A DNA stretch of 64,000 bases from Fluviicola sp. (GTDB taxonomy: Bacteria > Bacteroidota > Bacteroidia > Flavobacteriales_D > Crocinitomicaceae), in the NCBI RefSeq assembly GCF_029266855.1, contig NZ_JAQSWB010000004.1, positions 289,579 to 353,578 on the forward strand, given 5' to 3'. The notes under the pieces are model-generated. The model did not search any database. It was given only the letters and a program-made list of their open reading frames with translations, and was not told the DNA's origin. Below, piece by piece: positions 58,780-64,000 of this stretch. Position 1 is the first letter of the stretch. Each line of letters opens with the position of its first letter. A program made the translations under genes and the position numbers.

Positions 58780-61629
58780 TTAATTACAATAAGCGCAATA
58801 CTTCGAATCTTTGTTGTGGGTAAACGGTACTTCTTTATCCAGCATATCTGCAATTGTTTGCTTAATAATCCGTTCCAAAAGTCCGGGAATATCTTCTTTC
58901 CGGATATCCTCCGGCAATTTCAGAAAATGCGGACTTTCCCTGATTGATCTGAATGAAAAGATCCCGGCACGGTCAGTCAGAATTCCTGTTTCCCGGTAAT
59001 AGAGATAACAATAGATCAGCAATTGAAGTACATGTTTCTGGCTCGGATTCCCTTTGCGCCGATTGGTCAAAATTGCTTCTTCGTAACTTTCCTGGTTGGC
59101 TGTTTTCTTTAACTCGACTTTGTCCTGATTCACACTTCCCGACTTATAATCAATGATCCGGTGTACGCCGTCAAACTGATCTATTCTGTCACACACTCCC
59201 GAAAGACGAACTTCAAATGATTTTCCGGGAACTGAGGTGTTTTCAATTGCGATCAATGTTTCCAGCCTTCTTTCCAGTCCGAGGATAAATAATGCTTTCT
59301 CCGGGTTTTCCTTCAGAATAGTCCGATCCCTTCTGAGTACGTTTTGAACCATTTCTTTTGCTACTTCGAAATTGATGTGATTAGTACCGGTTTGCCAGGA
59401 ATTCTGATCTTCGGAGAAATGTATTGCAAAACTTTTGCTGACCAGCAGCGGAACTTCCTTTTCCATTTGGAACAAATCCTCTTCGGTAAGCACTTTCCCC
59501 GAAATCTTTCTTCCGGATTCATCTACCCGGTCAATAAAAGGTGCAAACAAATTTTCCAATACGTAATGGATGATCGTTCCCAGTGTATTGCTCTCAATAT
59601 CTTCCTCCACTTTGTTTTCCTCTCCAAAGCGTAAAACGTAGCGGTAATAAAAATCCAGGGGGCAGCTCATGAATTTATCCAGCATGGAGAAACTCACTCC
59701 ACCGCGAAGAACTTCATAGACCCGGTTGACAATTTCATCTGTTTTCCGGATGGATGTTGTTTCTACCTTTTCCTTATTTCCGGCTGTATAAAACGATTTT
59801 TGAATCCGGATCCCGGGATTCGTTTGTGCCAATTCCAATTCGATCTGCTGAATATACCTGCTCGGCTCACTGGATCCAACGGATTCCGAAGCGCTTGAAT
59901 ACGTAATCAGCATTTCCTCAGCCTGGTGCAGTAAGCGGTAAAAATGATGTGCAAAAAGACCCTGTTTCTCCCGCGGGGTCGGTAATCCGAAATACTTTCT
60001 CAAATCCATCGGAATAATGGTATTGATCGCATTTTGAGGTGGCATGGAACCTTCATTCAAGCCGAACACAAAGATCCGTTTGAAATCCAATCCGCGTGTT
60101 TCCAGCAGTCCCATGATCTGCAATCCTTCCAGGGGATTTCCGAAATAAGCAATGGTTTCATTACTCCAATTTCCATTGAACAAATTCCTGAACGAGGAGA
60201 TACTCATTACAGGTGATCCCTTGCTCATAATATTCTGTAAAACGATTGTAGCATGCGCAAACCGACGCACAATTGCTCGCTCCAATTCATTCTTCTCTTC
60301 CAGCCACAGGTCCAGTTTTTCATTCAAGAGTTGAATCACCTGGATTCCCCTCAGCCAGTCATTTTTCCAGGGTTCGAAGATCAGGCGATTCAATTCGGAC
60401 AAACGTTCACTCAGGTCCAGTTTTTTACGATCCAGGAAATGCCAGTTATGATTAATAATCCGGGATTCGATCTCCTGGATTTCTCTTTTTTCTTCTGCAG
60501 ATAAAACCCCCAGGATAAAGGGATGGTGCGCAAATTGAATAAAATCCCGGTAATAAATACTGGAGTTTCCTCTTCTTAGAAAGGATTCCTGCAGACGAAA
60601 GATCAGGTCTACCCATGATCTCAACGAAGTCTGTCTCAGAGGTAAACCAACCGTGATATTAGCCTGACCTATTTCCGCCGGGAGGTGTTTCAGGATAGAA
60701 CTCAACAGGCTTTCATCTGCTAAAAGAACCAGAGTCTCATTCAACTGCTGCGAATTCAACTTTTTCAGTTCGCTTCCGACAACCTGTGCCTGGGAAGTAA
60801 ATTGCGGGCATTCCACCACGCGAATATCCATCTCTTTGGTACTGAGCTTATTTTCTACAAACGGAAGTGCTTTCAGTTCCAGTCTTTTACACAAATCACG
60901 CTGAAACTGACCTGCTTCATTAATCTGATCGTTAAAATAGAACTGATCCGAATCCATGAGAATGTGTCCCCTTCCCATAATGGAAAGTTGTTTCATGATA
61001 GAGATCTCCGATTCGGAAAGTGCATTGAAGCCGGCAAAAACAAATTGTGTGTCTTTATCATTGGCGAATGCCAGGTCGATATTGTTTGCAAAAAAACGAT
61101 AAGCCTTTCCCTTCGTGGTAACGGATTTTGCTTTCAACTGCTCTTCCAGTGCAAAATAATAAGGTTTCAATTTCTCCCAGAACGCCATGAACTGGATCTG
61201 CCCTTTGGACAATTCCTCCGAGTTAAAAGACCAATTCTCAATTTCCCGGATATCCCTTAAATTCTTAAACAGCTGATCAGCAGGAACCAAATAGCGGTCT
61301 ATCTCGTCAAAATCGCTCAGAAGCGTTTGTCCCCAGGCCATGAATGAATCAAAGGAATCTACATTGATTTCTACGGGATCCTTTCGGAAAAGCTCGTACA
61401 ATTCAAAAAGCAAGCTTGTTTTATCAAGTACCGGAACCGGATTCAGATCCTGGATCCACCTGTCGATAGTTACAATTTTCGGAGAGAGGATCGGTTTGTT
61501 ATAGAATTCAAAAAAAGCACGTTGCAAATAAGCAATCATTCGCTCGGAAGGAACAACAACACATGCATTCTGATTATTCAGTGCATGCTCACTCATGTAA
61601 TTCACTATCCGGTTTACAAATGCTTCCAT
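58780..61629 (-). CDS. PD-(D/E)XK nuclease family protein, AddB-like
   Basis: A 949-residue protein with a degenerate UvrD/Rep-like helicase N-terminal half and a RecB-type nuclease domain near the C-terminus (FSMLDKFMSCPLDFYYRYVL around 670, then HRIIDYKSGSV with catalytic D-x-K). It is likely the AddB-type subunit of an AddAB/RexAB-like DNA end-processing enzyme for recombination. The gene ends YCAYCN, so only two of the three terminal cysteines usual for the Fe-S cluster of this class are visible. No addA-like gene is adjacent. ATG at 61629 is preferred over a TTG at 61647. It is in one operon with the upstream glycosyltransferase gene (33-nt gap). Confidence 0.85.
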   Translation of the reverse strand: MEAFVNRIVNYMSEHALNNQNACVVVPSERMIAYLQRAFFEFYNKPILSPKIVTIDRWIQDLNPVPVLDKTSLLFELYELFRKDPVEINVDSFDSFMAWGQTLLSDFDEIDRYLVPADQLFKNLRDIREIENWSFNSEELSKGQIQFMAFWEKLKPYYFALEEQLKAKSVTTKGKAYRFFANNIDLAFANDKDTQFVFAGFNALSESEISIMKQLSIMGRGHILMDSDQFYFNDQINEAGQFQRDLCKRLELKALPFVENKLSTKEMDIRVVECPQFTSQAQVVGSELKKLNSQQLNETLVLLADESLLSSILKHLPAEIGQANITVGLPLRQTSLRSWVDLIFRLQESFLRRGNSSIYYRDFIQFAHHPFILGVLSAEEKREIQEIESRIINHNWHFLDRKKLDLSERLSELNRLIFEPWKNDWLRGIQVIQLLNEKLDLWLEEKNELERAIVRRFAHATIVLQNIMSKGSPVMSISSFRNLFNGNWSNETIAYFGNPLEGLQIMGLLETRGLDFKRIFVFGLNEGSMPPQNAINTIIPMDLRKYFGLPTPREKQGLFAHHFYRLLHQAEEMLITYSSASESVGSSEPSRYIQQIELELAQTNPGIRIQKSFYTAGNKEKVETTSIRKTDEIVNRVYEVLRGGVSFSMLDKFMSCPLDFYYRYVLRFGEENKVEEDIESNTLGTIIHYVLENLFAPFIDRVDESGRKISGKVLTEEDLFQMEKEVPLLVSKSFAIHFSEDQNSWQTGTNHINFEVAKEMVQNVLRRDRTILKENPEKALFILGLERRLETLIAIENTSVPGKSFEVRLSGVCDRIDQFDGVHRIIDYKSGSVNQDKVELKKTANQESYEEAILTNRRKGNPSQKHVLQLLIYCYLYYRETGILTDRAGIFSFRSIRESPHFLKLPEDIRKEDIPGLLERIIKQTIADMLDKEVPFTHNKDSKYCAYCN

Positions 61630-61662
61630 ACCAACTAACTCCCCCAAATTTTGCGGTTCATT

Positions 61663-63720
61663 CTAGTTTCTGTAAAACGTAAACTCGAAGTCATCCAGCA
61701 AAACAATATTCTTATTCGGATTATGAATGTAAAAACTCAACTTATCTTCTTTCGACTGGCGCTGAGGCAGGAAAATAATAAACTCCTTTTCAGCCCATTC
61801 ATTGGATTTTGATAAGGAAGTTAAATCAATCGTTTGATAGAATGAAAGGTCATTTCCTTTTGAGTAGGCAACAATAATTCCAAATTGATTCTCATTCTGA
61901 TGTAAAAATTTTCCTTTTACTTTCAGCACTCTTCCTTTGGTATCCGGACCAACATCCTTTGTAAAATCATGTGCAAAACCATAAACTTCATTCTCATCAA
62001 TTAAGCCAATGTGATTTTTACTGTTTTGAGGATCTGCTTCAATTTTGACATTCTCCAATCCTTTTTCCGACTCAAAGTTCGCACGAATCTTTTTGTAAGC
62101 CGGCTTCACATCCAGGAAATCCATGAGTGTTTGTTGGATCGTATCTGTCTTTCTTCTGCACAAAATAAGATTTTCGTTTGAAGCAATGGATTCCACTCTA
62201 TCAAGAATTTGCGGATAAATTGCATAAACCTCTTCCATAAAGTAAGGTTTCTGAAAAACCACATAGTCCCATTTCCAATTTAATCCTCGGTCAATATCAT
62301 CCGGGGAATGACCTTCTACAGCCAAACCAACCCGGTTCATCCTAACAAACGGAATGTTTGGTCCGTAAGTGTGAATGACCAAAATAGTGTCTTCTCTTGA
62401 AACTCCTGATTTAGTCAGGAATTCATCGGATCCTTCAAAATTCATGACTGAGCCGGTGAAGTGATCATTGGCAACATAGACCCTTCTTTGTTTTTGAAAA
62501 GCAGCTGTTTCTTTGAATGCTACAATTCCAAAATAAGCTACAAACAGCCCCATTACCAGTTCTCCGTAATGCCATTGCGGTTTGGGAAGAATTGCCAGGC
62601 ATAGTGCTACAAAGAACACAATCGGCAGGTAGAATGTGTCCAGGAAATAATAATCATGGGCATAGAACTGCTTGGTCATCGCAAACCAGAATAAACATGC
62701 CCCGATCAACCAAAACAAACAAATGATCCACCATCCTGAAAATACTTTGTGCGAACTTCTTTCTTTAATCAGGAACGAAATCAAGACCAATACTATAAGC
62801 AGGAAAATCAGGAAATAGTGTTTGACCGAAAGATAGGACAAGACCATCACCTCCCACATTTTCTCGAGAATGATCTTCATCTCCTCAAAATTGTCGGCCG
62901 GTAATAACTCACTTAAAAAATCCGATCCGTACTTTGCTCGTAGCGTACTGTTGTAAAATTGAGCGGTAAAAACCACCAAAAAAGAGATTGCAACACCTAT
63001 TACATTTGGCCAGAACCTGGCTTTCCTTTGGAAAATGCGAATCAATTCGAAACCCAGTACAGCCAAATAAGGAATGACGAAGGTAAAACGGGCAAGTGCC
63101 GCGAAAGTGAAGAAAAACAAAGCCCATCTGAACCATTTTTTTCCACGCCCTTCAAAATATAAAGCATAACAGTAAAGTGCAATTAATGTGTTTGCAATAG
63201 TGGGAATAGTTGGTAAAAATCCTCCCTGATAAAAGGTGTAGACGGGAGAAGTTATGGCAAAGATCACTACTAAGGCAGCCTTTACTTTTGACCCGCAGAT
63301 TTTTTCTGCCAACAAATAGAGAAAGAAGAAACCAACGATGCTGTAGAGTAAAATATATACATGAAAAATCCATGGTTCATTTGTCCCGAAAGCCTTCATA
63401 AACACTGCAGGAACATAATCATGAACCGGAAATTCCACTGCCGTAATGGTAGAATAACTTGGATCAGACCAGTTTTTGGGAAACTGGTGATTGAGGATGT
63501 AATTCTGAGGTTTGAAAAAATTCAGATCATTGCGCACAAAGCCATTTGCGAGTGCCAAACGGTCATTTTGGGCCCAGGTATGTGTGTATGCAGGAATTTC
63601 ATTCAGATGTTTGAACTGAAAAATCACTGTGATGACAGTGATTAATAAAAATGCGATACTATTCGTTATTCTCTTTTTTTTCAAGACTCCCAAATTACTC
63701 AGAATAATCAATTGATACAA
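61663..63720 (-). CDS. GT39-like (ArnT/PMT superfamily) membrane glycosyltransferase
   Basis: A roughly 680-residue integral membrane protein with about eleven helices and a short beta-rich C-terminal domain (from about 540). The N-terminal loop before the second helix carries TWAQNDRLALANG, in the place of the catalytic Asp loop of the GT-C fold. It presumably transfers a sugar from a polyprenyl-phosphate donor to a periplasmic acceptor. No ATG occurs within the first 110 codons; the ORF begins with TTG at 63720, and another TTG at 63684 (leading LKKKRITN) would be a reasonable start. It shares a strand with the AddB-like gene downstream. Confidence 0.72.
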   Translation of the reverse strand: MYQLIILSNLGVLKKKRITNSIAFLLITVITVIFQFKHLNEIPAYTHTWAQNDRLALANGFVRNDLNFFKPQNYILNHQFPKNWSDPSYSTITAVEFPVHDYVPAVFMKAFGTNEPWIFHVYILLYSIVGFFFLYLLAEKICGSKVKAALVVIFAITSPVYTFYQGGFLPTIPTIANTLIALYCYALYFEGRGKKWFRWALFFFTFAALARFTFVIPYLAVLGFELIRIFQRKARFWPNVIGVAISFLVVFTAQFYNSTLRAKYGSDFLSELLPADNFEEMKIILEKMWEVMVLSYLSVKHYFLIFLLIVLVLISFLIKERSSHKVFSGWWIICLFWLIGACLFWFAMTKQFYAHDYYFLDTFYLPIVFFVALCLAILPKPQWHYGELVMGLFVAYFGIVAFKETAAFQKQRRVYVANDHFTGSVMNFEGSDEFLTKSGVSREDTILVIHTYGPNIPFVRMNRVGLAVEGHSPDDIDRGLNWKWDYVVFQKPYFMEEVYAIYPQILDRVESIASNENLILCRRKTDTIQQTLMDFLDVKPAYKKIRANFESEKGLENVKIEADPQNSKNHIGLIDENEVYGFAHDFTKDVGPDTKGRVLKVKGKFLHQNENQFGIIVAYSKGNDLSFYQTIDLTSLSKSNEWAEKEFIIFLPQRQSKEDKLSFYIHNPNKNIVLLDDFEFTFYRN

Positions 63721-63804
63721 ATATCAGACTAATATTGAAATAAGCATTCAAATTGCCAATAAACAAAATAATGGCCGCGCTGATCAGCCGGCAACTGACG
63801 GATT

Positions 63805-64000
63805 GTAATTTGGTCTTTCCGCCCCGGCGGACTAGCGCTTCTCCCAAATTACTTTCGCTCTGACGTTTGTCGTAATTTGGTCTTTCCGCCCCGGCGGACT
63901 AGCGCTTCTCCCAAATTACTTTCGCTCTGACGTTTGTCGTAATTTGGTCTTCAAAAGCTGCGCTTCTCCCAAATTACTTTCGCTCTGACGTTTGTCGTAA
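63805..64000 (+). repeat. Tandem array (67-bp period) of a variant modular palindromic repeat, continuing past the window
   Basis: GTAATTTGGTC begins at 63805, 63872 and 63939. The first two units contain TCTTTCCGCCCCGGCGGACT; the third has it replaced by TTCAAAAGCTG and is 9 bp shorter. In each complete unit GTAATTTGG and CCAAATTAC flank the core as a stem. The array runs off the end. The rest of the 63721-63804 spacer holds nothing recognised. Confidence 0.88.

Noticed and set aside
63805..64000. CRISPR array
   Set aside because: Repeats are contiguous with no unique spacers of even length and contain internal stems; they are tandem repeat units and no cas gene is present.
1..64000. tRNA, rRNA, tmRNA, 6S RNA or RNase P RNA genes
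   Set aside because: No T-loop GGTTCGAATCC-like sequence or long conserved rRNA segment was noticed on either strand. A covariance-model search would be decisive.

Overview
The window looks like a stretch of chromosome from a Bacteroidota species, most likely order Flavobacteriales (my best guess is a Fluviicola/Crocinitomicaceae-like organism). Four things support this: six proteins end in type IX secretion (T9SS) type A sorting domains; the -7 promoter boxes are of the TAnnTTTG type; the response regulators are LytTR-type, partnered with LytS-like kinases; and there are several Bacteroidota-typical families (DUF4286, DUF3109, imelysin, and a DksA-like protein lacking the zinc cysteines). 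No rRNA, tRNA, CRISPR array, transposase or prophage was recognised.

Layout. 1-9 kb: the 3' part of a T9SS choice-of-anchor I protein, a CDF metal exporter, a fatty-acid desaturase, pth, a secreted protein, then kdsB and an M61 peptidase. 9-19 kb (mostly minus strand): lspA with a DksA-like gene, DUF4286-rsmA-hypothetical, a large T9SS protein with calcium-type Asp repeats, and a Wzz/Wzy-type polysaccharide pair followed by ribE. 19-29 kb: bestrophin-like channel, T9SS protein, lepA, OmpA-type outer-membrane protein, small unknown genes, and a LytTR regulator with its TPR histidine kinase. 29-41 kb: leuS (with an in-frame repeat insertion), a T9SS S74-chaperone protein, a GxxExxY nuclease gene inside a repeat-bounded element, an ECF sigma factor with a very large anti-sigma-like membrane protein, and a T9SS propeller protein. 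41-54 kb: a second LytTR regulator/propeller kinase pair, a DUF1345 protein, a T9SS subtilase, OmpA, and an imelysin/di-heme (putative iron uptake) operon. 54-64 kb: DUF3108, tryptophan dioxygenase, an operon with a HAD phosphatase and DUF3109, a cysteine-peptidase-like lipoprotein, an AddB-like nuclease and a GT39-like membrane glycosyltransferase, ending in a tandem repeat that runs off the window.

The coding genes are mostly ordinary housekeeping and surface functions. The distinctive material is elsewhere. (i) A family of modular palindromic repeats built on a CCGCC-GGCGG core occurs at five sites, with flanking stems that differ between copies yet stay complementary. (ii) A GxxExxY nuclease gene is bracketed by inverted CACAAATGCACAAAT ends, and a gene-less copy of the same element lies 25 kb away. 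(iii) An anti-sigma-like protein carries a periplasmic domain resembling the N-terminal domain of DsbD, with the C-x5-C-x-P-P redox motif, suggesting a thiol-responsive sigma system. (iv) leuS contains an in-frame palindromic repeat and a separate AT-rich segment. (v) Several genes appear to make leaderless mRNAs, because the -7 box ends only 4-5 nt before the start codon.
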